64,000 nt of DNA from SKUL01 sp964487545 (GTDB lineage Bacteria; Bacteroidota; Bacteroidia; Flavobacteriales_D; SKUL01). Position 1 is the first letter of the stretch. Each line of letters begins with the position of its first letter. Below are positions 33,601-41,002 of the stretch, in pieces. The position numbers and the translations under genes were made by a program. The notes under the pieces are model-generated. The model saw only the letters and a program-made list of their open reading frames with translations. It did not search any database and was not told the origin of the DNA. The stretch spans positions 11,025 to 75,024 of the forward strand of contig CAZARI010000011.1 of the NCBI GenBank assembly GCA_964487545.1. Direction: 5' to 3'.

Positions 33601-36600
33601 AACTAATGGTTGGCCAAGCGAATATTCGCTTGTGAATGTAATTGAAGGCAACATTTACACGTTTGGTTCCAACGTTGCCACCGATTTCATCACCATTGCA
33701 GATGCAAATGCCACCACTGCGCTGGCCGCTGGTAATGGAAGTGTAGAATGGACCGCTTCTTTTAGCGGCGTAATTCGGTTTATCCATCACCTCAATGATC
33801 TCTGTGAAACGCAAGCCAGTGGTTTCCGCTCCCGTACTGTGAGCTGTGTGCAAGGTGGTGCCGTGTGTAGTACCAACACCTTTAGTGTTGTGTTGAACCC
33901 TGCTACCGACAACGTCACGCTGGTTGCTGAAACAGACTTCTGCAACTTCAACGACGGAGAAATTGTGTACAGCGGAGCTACTTGTCCAAGTTGTTTCCCT
34001 AGTGTTTCGGTGACCGCTTCCAACGTTACGCACCTAAGTGCTACCATTGGGTGGACCTCAAACAACCCTGCCGGAACGGATTACACCGTTTACGTTGGTT
34101 TGCCAGGCTTTACGCCTGGAGTAGATGAGGTGGTGAGTATTTCTGGTGTCACGACGGCTTCTGGGCCGCAAACCCCTGTTTTCATAGACGGTTTGGATGA
34201 CAACACCACCTACCATGCCGTGGTCGTTGAGCATTGTATTGAGGAATCAGCCGATGCTGCACCGGTTTCATTTACCACCCAAATTGGTGGTATCAGTTGT
34301 GCCACGGCAAGTGTACTGTCATTGCAACCAGGTGGTGGCTGTCCGTTGGGCAGTACAACCAACTCTTTCGCAGGGATGGTCTCCTCCGGTCTCGACATCA
34401 GTTGTATCGACTTTGTTATGCCGGACTACAAAGATGCATGGTACACCTTCAATTCAGGAAGTTACGATTATATCACCCTGTACGTTGAACTTGAACTCGC
34501 TGCTTTTGTTGTTGTGGATATCTACGAAGGATGTGGAGGAGAAGCTATTTTCTGTGAAAATGGATATGCTTCGCCACAGCACATCGCCGTTACACCAAAC
34601 ACCGATTATATTGTACGTATAACTACTGCGGCCAGCAATAACGGAAACCACAGTATCTGTGTTTCTCCACCTTCGGGCTGTACAGATGAAAATGCGCTGA
34701 ATCATGATCCGCTGGCACAGTTTGACGACGGTTCCTGCTATTCGTGCGAAGACGCTCATGTACTTACTGTGAATGCCGGCGGTGGTTGTCCTGCCAATCA
34801 GGAAATGTTCACCACCATTGGTTCTGACAATGATTTGGGCAATTATGTTTCGTGCCTTGGCGCTACTGTACCCTTTGTAGATGAGTTCTTCACTTTTAAC
34901 TCAGGTTCAAGCACCGGAGTTGAAATCGCGCTGACACTCGGCACGATGGGTTCTGCTTACATCGAGTTGTTCAAAGAATGCTCGGGAGAAGTATTGTACT
35001 GTGCCAATTTCACGTCCAACACAGTGTTTGGTCCATTTGGTGTTGAGCCAAATACCGATTACGCTTTCCGTATCAGCACCTCACAAGGAGCAACCGGAAC
35101 GTTTGGCGTGTGTGTTCAGGAGGCATTACCCCCTCCGGGTTGTACTGATCCGACCGCTATTAACTACGATCCGCTGGCCGGTATCGACGATGGTTCGTGC
35201 TTGTTTTGCGGACCTGAGGAGAACGGCATTGTATTATCAATGGAAGACAGTTTTGGTGATGGATGGAACGGTGGTACGTACACCATTACCAGCTTTGTAG
35301 ATCCATTCACCCCTGTTGTAATCGCCACCGGAGATATTTCATCAGCAGCACACACCCTGACGGGCCCAAGTGGTGTTTTCTACGGAGAAGATTACTTTTG
35401 CTGGGAAGATGGCTGTTACGAAATATTCGTTTCAGGAGGATCATGGCCAACAGAAATAAGCTGGAGTATTTCGGGAGTTGATGGCGGTTCTGTTAGTGGC
35501 GGTGCCAATACAACTGTTCCATTTACCATCAACGGAGTTTGTGAGGTGCTGGGTTGTAACAATCCCAACGCAATCAACTTTGATCCTAATGCTACACTGG
35601 ATGATGGTTCGTGTCAGCTTCCTGATTGTACTGATCCACCTGAAGTGTTCACCTACTGCTATGGCAACTTTGAGGACACCTCCTTTGAGATCTCACCTTT
35701 AACCCCCGGCGGTCAGGTTATACTATACTTCCTTCAGGGTACGATTGAGAGCTATACTTGGGACAAATTCACCATCTATGATGGAGCAAATACCAGTGCA
35801 CCCATCTTGTTCCAGAACCCAACAAGCCTCAGCCAAATGACTGATATTGTTGTGGAGTCGACACTTGGTAATGGATTGTTCATCACCTTCACTTCAGATG
35901 GATCGAATTCATGCCAGACTACTTCTAGCTACAATGAAATCATTGCTGATATCTATTGCGGTATGCTTACGGTTTATGGTTGTACTAATCCGGAGGCGAT
36001 GAACTACGATCCAGCGGCTAATGTGGATGATGCAAGCTGTATATTCTCTCCTGTAAACGACGACTGTGCTTCTGCAACAGCCCTTAACCCGATGAAGTAT
36101 CCTGCTGTTTCCAATGTGTTGGGTACGATTGTAGGTGCCCTTACCGACGGTACTTCGGCCTGTGCAGGCACCAACGGTCCGGATGTGTACTACACCTTCA
36201 ACGTGCCAAGTGCGAACCACTACTGGGTAAACCTGAATCCATTTGGCGGTTTCTTTGGCGTGGTTGAAGTGCTTGATGCCTGTGATGGCACCGTGGTTGC
36301 TTGCGGATGGAGTGATGACCTTTCAGGACCATTCTGCGATTCGCCACACAGCGGCACGGGCTTCCCAAGTCTGCCCGCTTGTGAGAGCGCAATTTGCGCA
36401 GCAGATTCATGGTGTTGTAATATCGAATGGGATGGGGCTTGTGCATCAGCTACTTTGTTCCAAGACGCTTGTGCTACTTGTACTTCTGTAGCTCCTGCTG
36501 GAAGCGGTCCGGTAAGTCTCTTTATTGAAGACCTACCTGCCGGAGACTACGTGGTTCGCGTTCGTGATTACTACGGATACTCGTACACCAGCGCCACCGG

Positions 36601-37900
36601 AAACTTCCTGCTGAATGTTCAGTACTTCCCAACTGCAAAAGTTCAGGACAACCCGAACAACTTCCTCTATGCTTGTAACCAAACCGGTTTCCAACTCGAG
36701 GACTTTGTTGGCGCAACTCCACAAAGCGGACAAGGTGCGCTTGATTATCAGTGGCTGATTGCAGAGCAGGGAGCTACCGAAAACTGGACCTGGACCCGCG
36801 GAGGCCCCAACTACTCTACTCGAATCGAGTGGCTGGGTATGGACTACGGCAAGACCTACAACGTATATGTGCGTATCTTGCTTGATGTTCCCGGACACGG
36901 TGAGGTATGGGGTGTGTTCCAGATAGACGACGAGGACCCGAATGCAATCGGCGCTGCTGAGTGTACTATTAGTACATCGTCAAACGTAACGCCAACAGAG
37001 GTGCGTCCGAACTTCACACCAACCAATACAAGCAACCAGCCTTACTCGCTTTGCGATTTGGTAACTGCCTACAACGTTTCGGGATCTGAGAATTTCCGCT
37101 GGAGATTCGATCCAGACACGGATCCAAACAACGCCAACGAAATCTACTACACCCGCGGCACCGGTAATCCTTCAGTTAGGCTGAATTGGGTGAACGGATT
37201 GGTTCCGGGAACCGTTTACAACGTTGCTGTTGAAGTGAGGGTACTCGGTGAGTGGAGTGGATTCTCTACTGTTCTGCCCGTCGAGCTGGCGCTTCCACCA
37301 AACAACCTGGCGATGCGTGCGCAGTTCTGCGGCCTATCATTCCCTTACCCGGCAACTGGCAACATGCTGTCTGAAACCGTGTGTGAGGCTGATTTCTACT
37401 CGTTCCAATTGCTGAATCTGGATTTAGGAACCGTTCACACCCGCAATTCAGCTAACTACGTGTTGCCGCTGCAACATGTAACGCCTGCACTCACACCTGG
37501 TGAATACGAGGTGCGCGTAAGGGTTACACAAAGCGGAATTCCTGGTGACTTTGGACCTCCGTGTACGATTACCATTGGTGATTCTGAGGGTATGGATACA
37601 GAGTCCATATCTGGATTGCGCAATATGGAAGAATTGGGCAGCGCCACCCTCTACCCCAACCCGAACGCCGGAAACGAAGTTCGTGTTGAGATGAGTGGCC
37701 TGGGCGATGGCAGCCACGAAGTGTACATGGTTATGTTCGACATCTATGGTAAGCAAGTCTCTTCCGACGAGTTTGGCCATGAAGGCGACCAATTGTTCCG
37801 ATTGATTCGATTCAACGAGCAACTTGCCATGGGCGTGTACACCGTGCAGGTTTATGTAGATGGTAAACCATTTGCCATCGAACGACTGGTAGTGAAATAA
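27692..37900 (+). CDS. Giant T9SS-secreted mosaic surface protein (3402 residues)
   Basis: A 3402-residue exported protein. In order: signal peptide (about 1-36); GEVED domain 37-177 (GEVEDY near 167); fibronectin-III-like 181-275; MAM-like lectin sandwich 276-452; a second Fn3-like stretch 453-550; three GEVED-like modules ending GSVMDFT, two of them in near-identical 245-residue repeats (717-1200); a diverged linking domain; a proprotein-convertase P-like domain about 1436-1575; Fn3-like segments; then four GC-x3-AxNxDPxAxxDDGSC-type cassettes near 2328, 2483, 2621 and 2763, with a CUB-like module between the last two; a CCNIEWDGACA cysteine cluster near 2906; tail modules and a T9SS type A sorting domain from about 3321 (LYPNPNAG). 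It would cross the outer membrane by T9SS and be anchored at the surface. Adhesion is the likely role; the ligand is unknown. No enzymatic motif is seen. A strong terminator follows. Confidence 0.9.
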   Translation: MNPLDCSATKASFCLRWLYSAFLTLALLGTTQITYGQYCTAEGTNMTDEHITNVTFADLTNSSGQGTYTYYTNVSANVIPGATYPVSVSMSQSGTFLEHATVYIDWNQNEVFDPSEVYYLGSCNSSCTFTGNITVPTAALPGVTRMRVIQRYSTAPATNGCGTFSFGEVEDYNVNVIAAACPPPLNVSVSNNAGTSADISFTDALGDVYIEYGIAPFTPGDDENAGGGTVIGPVSSPANIAGLVPGGTTYTVYIRQDCGSEWSLNSSITFQTACTYTAPYFESFENLGTTTNATWPLANCIMASPTNTTSAFRWDRLSGQPSSGTTTGPSSAYDGSIFAFTESSSGVTNALATIDLGPIDVSPLDNPALSFFYHMHGETMGTLNTYVSSDGVTWDLVDTKSGAQQTSHNDLWMEELINLSAYANQTISIRFAGVRGTSFTSDMAIDAVRVDELPSCFPPTDIELAGMSQSSADVTWTCEDCTGDFYIEYGAPGFTPGSGATAGDGTVQGPFSGTSGTITGLTFGETYTFYIRQDCGEDGYSYNSASTTFFLGICNSGGPTSTFDSNVQSVSVTGLNSNFSHSGCNGTVGPLGVQNMTSLSANVAEGLSNQSVQVTYGSCSSSCYGGSGSVWVDWNNNMILEPEELIGSNNWIFDECPITDSYSINVPAGTAVGPKTMRVMQWEGGQLPLDPCGSFSWGSVMDFTLEVVPAPECTVVDAEFTLLSNCPAGEFNIQVEVLNAGDSPDGLVDITNNGGAAALNGVGAGTYIVGPFNAGTTVTIVVEHLGDVLCGTQSTAMGTNCVVCAAGPTSTSFSNVELVEANGFGGSGFSFTGCPGSTGVVNQTALSVDVPAGFSYPLTVTYGSCGGYYDGAGSVWVDWNGDYEFTPDELVGDDVLMGASLPAAITYMITPPPGTPEGPKRMRVMQVEFGVLPLNPCATFTWGSVMDFTVNVVPEPDCNIVDAEFTLLANCPAGEFNIQVEVLDAGDSPDGLVDITNNGGAAALNGVGAGTYIVGPFNAGTTVTIVVEHLGDAVCSTQSAPMGTNCVACAAGPSTTSDSNVELVEANGFGGSGFSFTGCPAFTGVVNQTALSVDVPAGFSYPLTVTYGSCSNNYYNGAGSVWVDWNGDYEFTPDELVGDDVLMGGSMPSAITYTITPPPGTPEGPKRMRVMQFEGGALPLNPCATFTWGSVMDFTVNVVANPGCMPATVSLSLGEGSCETLDGLFYVDVDVSDIGDASDVTITNSEDSDTFANVGTGIYTFGPFASGTDIDVHVTSGVAICDVVKSFSYNCPPPNDNCEDVTPITLVSGVPEVINGNSEGATHDNTFTGGTMVWEAFTVTGTCNNVIIDLCGNAILSSYQSVAPTCPANAASLIIHDLVDWNLCGDGSPTYMFNGLDAGTYYFPVLAAIDGGADYSGPYVITITSTDCPTPPTDECMAGFTASPGSFISNSTPTVSTINVGPQSGGSYITDLKVAVNITHTWVSDMSITLTSPCGTTVSLFNQSCGSASNLHAMFDDNAGLPIGTWCASRLGPVIPEESLAIFNDELVEGNWTLTVTDHFGGDNGTLVQWCIIPTLDNVCIPAVTEVTAYTNESITLDLLGSTNSCFNLSNYESFDITWPGGSVSGVDLPYTITGLDAGTQYLFDVYANCTGGVTSSSSGVIGTTLNCAPEDVCAYELTLSNTSGEGWGEAVIRVNNGWSSTDYTLDANLQTQSWTIAACPGSPISLQMMNNGNGGISSNHQVTLTNSDQVIVFSDAGPAESILYSQSNACPDCSPVNDIQATRLAADLVELSWNNIELPENVEEIQVIVLIEDFFGSIEIANETFPAGTSSASVQLDGSYPFSDITVQVVTACSESGGVVFEQTQFMLPGCDAAEQCAYEVNMGSTAGTWGDFSLTATIDGMIDIDIHLSGASSGTQIIYTCSFGDISFSAEGSEGAYTGPACFGSPEGQWPSGTYNVPNCNGTTYNITTNGWPSEYSLVNVIEGNIYTFGSNVATDFITIADANATTALAAGNGSVEWTASFSGVIRFIHHLNDLCETQASGFRSRTVSCVQGGAVCSTNTFSVVLNPATDNVTLVAETDFCNFNDGEIVYSGATCPSCFPSVSVTASNVTHLSATIGWTSNNPAGTDYTVYVGLPGFTPGVDEVVSISGVTTASGPQTPVFIDGLDDNTTYHAVVVEHCIEESADAAPVSFTTQIGGISCATASVLSLQPGGGCPLGSTTNSFAGMVSSGLDISCIDFVMPDYKDAWYTFNSGSYDYITLYVELELAAFVVVDIYEGCGGEAIFCENGYASPQHIAVTPNTDYIVRITTAASNNGNHSICVSPPSGCTDENALNHDPLAQFDDGSCYSCEDAHVLTVNAGGGCPANQEMFTTIGSDNDLGNYVSCLGATVPFVDEFFTFNSGSSTGVEIALTLGTMGSAYIELFKECSGEVLYCANFTSNTVFGPFGVEPNTDYAFRISTSQGATGTFGVCVQEALPPPGCTDPTAINYDPLAGIDDGSCLFCGPEENGIVLSMEDSFGDGWNGGTYTITSFVDPFTPVVIATGDISSAAHTLTGPSGVFYGEDYFCWEDGCYEIFVSGGSWPTEISWSISGVDGGSVSGGANTTVPFTINGVCEVLGCNNPNAINFDPNATLDDGSCQLPDCTDPPEVFTYCYGNFEDTSFEISPLTPGGQVILYFLQGTIESYTWDKFTIYDGANTSAPILFQNPTSLSQMTDIVVESTLGNGLFITFTSDGSNSCQTTSSYNEIIADIYCGMLTVYGCTNPEAMNYDPAANVDDASCIFSPVNDDCASATALNPMKYPAVSNVLGTIVGALTDGTSACAGTNGPDVYYTFNVPSANHYWVNLNPFGGFFGVVEVLDACDGTVVACGWSDDLSGPFCDSPHSGTGFPSLPACESAICAADSWCCNIEWDGACASATLFQDACATCTSVAPAGSGPVSLFIEDLPAGDYVVRVRDYYGYSYTSATGNFLLNVQYFPTAKVQDNPNNFLYACNQTGFQLEDFVGATPQSGQGALDYQWLIAEQGATENWTWTRGGPNYSTRIEWLGMDYGKTYNVYVRILLDVPGHGEVWGVFQIDDEDPNAIGAAECTISTSSNVTPTEVRPNFTPTNTSNQPYSLCDLVTAYNVSGSENFRWRFDPDTDPNNANEIYYTRGTGNPSVRLNWVNGLVPGTVYNVAVEVRVLGEWSGFSTVLPVELALPPNNLAMRAQFCGLSFPYPATGNMLSETVCEADFYSFQLLNLDLGTVHTRNSANYVLPLQHVTPALTPGEYEVRVRVTQSGIPGDFGPPCTITIGDSEGMDTESISGLRNMEELGSATLYPNPNAGNEVRVEMSGLGDGSHEVYMVMFDIYGKQVSSDEFGHEGDQLFRLIRFNEQLAMGVYTVQVYVDGKPFAIERLVVK
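29840..31292 (+). repeat. 735-bp tandem near-identical duplication inside the giant gene
   Basis: The unit starting GATGCAGAATTCACCC at 29840 recurs at 30575, an offset of 735 bp (245 codons). The second copy ends near 31292. Long stretches are identical at DNA level, the rest mostly silent or conservative changes, and copy 2 has one extra codon near 31020. An older third relative precedes it (about 29350-29820). The frame is kept, so the duplication adds a whole module pair to the protein. Confidence 0.85.
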
Positions 37901-37926
37901 CACTCAGAACCTGTTTCTGAGGTCTG

Positions 37927-37958
37927 AAAGCCCCGACATTCCGTCGGGGCTTTTTTTT
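37927..37958 (+). terminator. Strong intrinsic terminator after the giant gene
   Basis: GCCCCGAC (37930-37937), loop ATTCC, GTCGGGGC (37943-37950), then eight Ts; an AAA before the stem can extend it. It ends transcription 27 bp after the stop codon. Confidence 0.93.
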
Positions 37959-38287
37959 ATGCCATTGACCCGAGAGCTCCCCAAAGCCCTACTCTTCAAA
38001 AACCTTCCATATTATACCACCCCATTTACTGTACTATCTCCTTTCCTGGCTTACAACTCGTTTGAAATAATAGACGCGGGAATACGCTCAGCACTATTCA
38101 GTTGCTTCATGATAATTGCTGCCTGCGCTTTGGTATTGCTCACCCTGAGCATTAAACATACGTTGGCTGGATTTGCAGACCGATGATACGCGTGGTAGTT
38201 CCGCAGTGAAATTAAATTTGGACTTATATTGCAATTTGGTTTAATGTTGGGCTTTTGGCTATATTTAGCATGACATTGCCAACACCA
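37959..38287. other. Spacer without a supported gene, between the giant gene's terminator and the next operon
   Basis: A 75-codon open frame (37959-38186) with hydrophobic stretches begins right after the T-run of the terminator, so it has no room for a promoter, and I do not annotate it as a gene. The right part holds the promoter at 38235-38267. Nothing else is seen. Confidence 0.5.
38235..38267 (+). promoter_or_regulatory. Putative Bacteroidota promoter for the 38288-40626 pair
   Basis: TTTG at 38235-38238, 21 bases, TATATTTA at 38260-38267 (seven of eight positions of TAnnTTTG). Transcription would start near 38273, which favours the ATG at 38288 over the one at 38270. Confidence 0.6.
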
Positions 38288-38791
38288 ATGACATCAAGAA
38301 CACTGGCGCTAACCCTTCTGATAAGCACATTAGCGATTAGCACTTTAAGCGCACAACCCCCAAACCGAAGTGTCATTACTTTGGTCGATCATTCTGTTGC
38401 TGACTTTAAAGAAGCGGTGAAAACCCTTCAAAGTACAGAAAACATAATCCTTTTGAACCGCGAATATCCTTTAATCCGTTTCGCATACGACAGCGAAGAC
38501 CAGCGACAAGTCGCAATGGCTGTTTTGGCTGAGTCGGGCTACCGGGCTGTGCATAAAAATGGGATGCCCGCCGATTTCCCCATGCTTCCGCCTCGTGCTA
38601 CTGCCGAACAGATTGCCGTTTACCAACAGCAAAAGGAAACCTGGGTCAATCAATATCCAGATCGCTATGCGGCCATGCAAAACCGGATGCATGAACCTCG
38701 CCACCTATCGCGAAGTGAATTCGAAGTGCTGCCACCCGAAAAGCAGCAACACATAAAATCTAACCCAGATTTATACTCCATTGGCGAATGA
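38288..38791 (+). CDS. Small secreted protein, possible metal-free HMA-like fold, partner of the CUB/T9SS protein
   Basis: A 167-residue protein from the ATG at 38288, with a signal peptide (MTSRTLALTLLISTLAISTL, cleaved near SAQ). Earlier starts at 38270 (ATG) and 38255 (TTG) lie at or before the predicted transcription start. The first mature 60 residues (VITLVDHSVADFKEAVKTL, then NIILLNREYPLIRFAYD, then GYRAVHK) have the beta-alpha-beta-beta-alpha-beta rhythm of heavy-metal-associated domains, but no CxxC. The C-terminal half has a coiled, Gln-rich stretch and a FEVLPPEKQQHIKSNPDLY motif. The fold call is inference. Its stop overlaps the next ATG by ATGA, so both are translated together, suggesting a shared location or complex. 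Confidence 0.7.
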   Translation: MTSRTLALTLLISTLAISTLSAQPPNRSVITLVDHSVADFKEAVKTLQSTENIILLNREYPLIRFAYDSEDQRQVAMAVLAESGYRAVHKNGMPADFPMLPPRATAEQIAVYQQQKETWVNQYPDRYAAMQNRMHEPRHLSRSEFEVLPPEKQQHIKSNPDLYSIGE

Positions 38792-40626
38792 AGGTAGCTG
38801 GCAAATACCTGCTCTGCCTGATGGTGGTTTTGGGGTGGAACGTCCCTGCTTCGGCGCAATGTTATAATTGCAACTCACATTATCCATCAGGGGTTCATAC
38901 CACCACTTCCAATACGCCAGTTACAGTGAGTACGTGTAGTTGGGGTGCTGAATATTCCTTTTACCATGTTGAGGTAGGCGAAACCTATAACTGGAACACC
39001 TGCAACGGCGGGTTATGGGATTCACAGCTCACGCTGTTTTCGGGCAGTTCATGCATAGCTCCAAACCTAATAACCTATAACGACGACGACTGCGGCCTTC
39101 AATCGAGCCTTACGTGGACAGCGACCTTTACCGGACAAGTTACGTTGCTACTGACCCAATGGAATTGTAACAGCAATTTCTCTTGCATGGGAATTGACTG
39201 GTCGTGCACGAGTTGTGGTAGTGGCGGAAACGGGATAACCTGTCCGGGTACATTTTACGACAGCGGAGGTCCATCGGGAAATTATTCCAACCACGAATAT
39301 ACCGTCACAACCATTTGCCCTCCTACCCCCGAGTCGTGCGTCTCGGTGCATTTTAATTCATTCTCTATTGAGAATTACTGGGATTATCTCGACGTATATG
39401 ACGGATCTTCTACATCAAGTCCTGAATTGGGCTTTTATACCGGAACACAATTAGCCGGTGAAACCCTAATTGCAAACAATGCCACCGGCTGTTTGACCTT
39501 TGTTTTCGACTCCGACGGAAGCTTAACGTACCCCGGATGGTCGGCCACCGTGTCGTGTGTTGATTGTGGCTCCCAACCGCCGGCTTCTCAGCAAGATTGC
39601 AATGGTGCCCACACCATTTGCAGCGACAACAGCTTTGCGGGAAACAGTTCAGGCGCGGGCATTCAAGAGTTAAACTCCACGAATCGAGGGTGCCTATCCA
39701 CCGAAAACCAATCTTCGTGGTTTTTCTTTTCGCCACAGAGTACGGGTACCATGGCTTTTATGCTCACTCCCACACCGCTTCGGGATTATGATTTTGCCGT
39801 GTGGGGACCATATGACAGTCCCATTTGTCCGCCTCCGGGGCCACCACTTCGGTGTTCGTGGGCGGCACCATCGGTGCCTACCGGGCTTCAAGCCGGAGCC
39901 GGCGACAACTCAGAAGGTGCCGGTGGAGATGGCGTGGTAAACCCAATTACCGTGGGGCCGGGCGATGTGGGTAAGGTGTATATCCTAATGATCGACAACT
40001 GGTCGGCCAGTTCCACTCCGTATAACTTTACTTGGAACAACTCGGGTGGTTTAACCCTCGATTGTACGCCGCTGCCCGTTGAGATCCTGTCGTTTGACGG
40101 TACGCGCGATGGTGCACGGAATAAGCTCATCTGGTCAGTGGCTTCCGAAATCAACGCCGATCACTATCTCATTGAGCGATCTACTGACGGATTTGAATAT
40201 CAAACCATCGGATATGTTTATGCAACGGGGGGTTCGGAAATGGCACAGGAATACATTTTATACGACGAAAAACCAGCCCTGCAATCCTACTACATCCTCA
40301 AGCAGGTCGATAACAATGGCGCAGAAAACCTGTATGGACCTGTGGCCATCGGTCGTCAGATTACAGAAATTATCGTCACGCACCCTTTTCCCAACCCGGC
40401 AACAGATGGAAAAACCGCACTCGACATCACGATGCCTTTTGACGCAGAAATATCTATGCAGCTCATCGACCTAACCGGAAGACAACTCTATCTGGAGAGC
40501 AGCCCACTGACCCGCGGGTTCAATACCCTTCAGATTGACCTGTCACACCTGGCCTCGGGAGTGTACGAAATTCGACTACTTGACCATCAAAGCCAGTTGC
40601 TCCACTCATCAAGACTAATGAAGTAA
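38788..40626 (+). CDS. T9SS-secreted protein with CUB domain
   Basis: A 612-residue exported protein: signal peptide 1-24 (ending ASAQ); a cysteine-rich N-terminal beta domain (about 25-148, CYNCNSHYPSG start); a CUB domain 150-258 (SFSIENYWDYLDVYDGSS is the classic CUB strand); a middle domain with WFFFSPQSTG; a linker PLPVEILSFDG followed by the HYLIERSTDG module that often precedes the sorting signal; and a T9SS type A C-terminal domain from about 533 (PFPNPATDG, ending SSRLMK). It would be exported and surface-anchored by T9SS. The CUB domain suggests binding to protein or polysaccharide; the ligand is unknown. Translationally coupled to the small secreted protein before it. Confidence 0.88.
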   Translation: MKVAGKYLLCLMVVLGWNVPASAQCYNCNSHYPSGVHTTTSNTPVTVSTCSWGAEYSFYHVEVGETYNWNTCNGGLWDSQLTLFSGSSCIAPNLITYNDDDCGLQSSLTWTATFTGQVTLLLTQWNCNSNFSCMGIDWSCTSCGSGGNGITCPGTFYDSGGPSGNYSNHEYTVTTICPPTPESCVSVHFNSFSIENYWDYLDVYDGSSTSSPELGFYTGTQLAGETLIANNATGCLTFVFDSDGSLTYPGWSATVSCVDCGSQPPASQQDCNGAHTICSDNSFAGNSSGAGIQELNSTNRGCLSTENQSSWFFFSPQSTGTMAFMLTPTPLRDYDFAVWGPYDSPICPPPGPPLRCSWAAPSVPTGLQAGAGDNSEGAGGDGVVNPITVGPGDVGKVYILMIDNWSASSTPYNFTWNNSGGLTLDCTPLPVEILSFDGTRDGARNKLIWSVASEINADHYLIERSTDGFEYQTIGYVYATGGSEMAQEYILYDEKPALQSYYILKQVDNNGAENLYGPVAIGRQITEIIVTHPFPNPATDGKTALDITMPFDAEISMQLIDLTGRQLYLESSPLTRGFNTLQIDLSHLASGVYEIRLLDHQSQLLHSSRLMK

Positions 40627-40629
40627 TCG

Positions 40630-40658
40630 TTGTTTTTGATGCCCTTTGGTTAACTTAG
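40630..40658 (+). promoter_or_regulatory. Possible promoter for the ybaB-meaB pair
   Basis: TTG at 40630-40632, 18 bases, TAACTTAG at 40651-40658 (one mismatch to TAnnTTTG), 19 bases before the YbaB ATG. It begins four bases after the stop of the T9SS protein. Confidence 0.35.
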
Positions 40659-40677
40659 TGGTCGAAAACAACACACT

Positions 40678-40998
40678 ATGTTCGGAGATATTTTTGGAAA
40701 GCTGGGTGAAATGAAACAGCAGGTGGAAGACACCAAAGCGCAGCTCGATACCATTTCTGTTTCAGGCGAGTCGGCCAACGGTCGCATCAAGGTGGTATGC
40801 AACGGCAACCGCCAAATCAAATCGATTTCGATCGACGACAGTCTGCGCCAGGGCGACGCTGACGAGTTAACGGATTTATTGATCATCGCACTAAACAAGG
40901 CGCTTGAAAACGCGGAGGGCGTGAACGCTTCGACAATGGCCGCTGCCACGCGCAATCTGCTGCCGCCACATCTGATGAATATGCTCAACAATTCTTGA
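40678..40998 (+). CDS. YbaB/EbfC family nucleoid-associated protein
   Basis: A 106-residue protein of the YbaB/EbfC family: start MFGDIFGKLGEMKQQVEDTK, the VSGESANGRIKVVCNGNRQIKSISIDD beta region and the DLLIIALNKALENAE helix. Family members form dimers that bind DNA without strong sequence preference. In many bacteria the gene sits by dnaX and recR; here it is followed by meaB (4-bp gap), so it is a second or relocated copy. No signal peptide or membrane segment. Confidence 0.85.
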   Translation: MFGDIFGKLGEMKQQVEDTKAQLDTISVSGESANGRIKVVCNGNRQIKSISIDDSLRQGDADELTDLLIIALNKALENAEGVNASTMAAATRNLLPPHLMNMLNNS

Positions 40999-41002
40999 TC
41001 AA

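Noticed and set aside
37959..38186. A 75-codon plus-strand open frame with hydrophobic segments
   Set aside because: It begins at the last T of a strong terminator, with no room for a promoter, and resembles no family.
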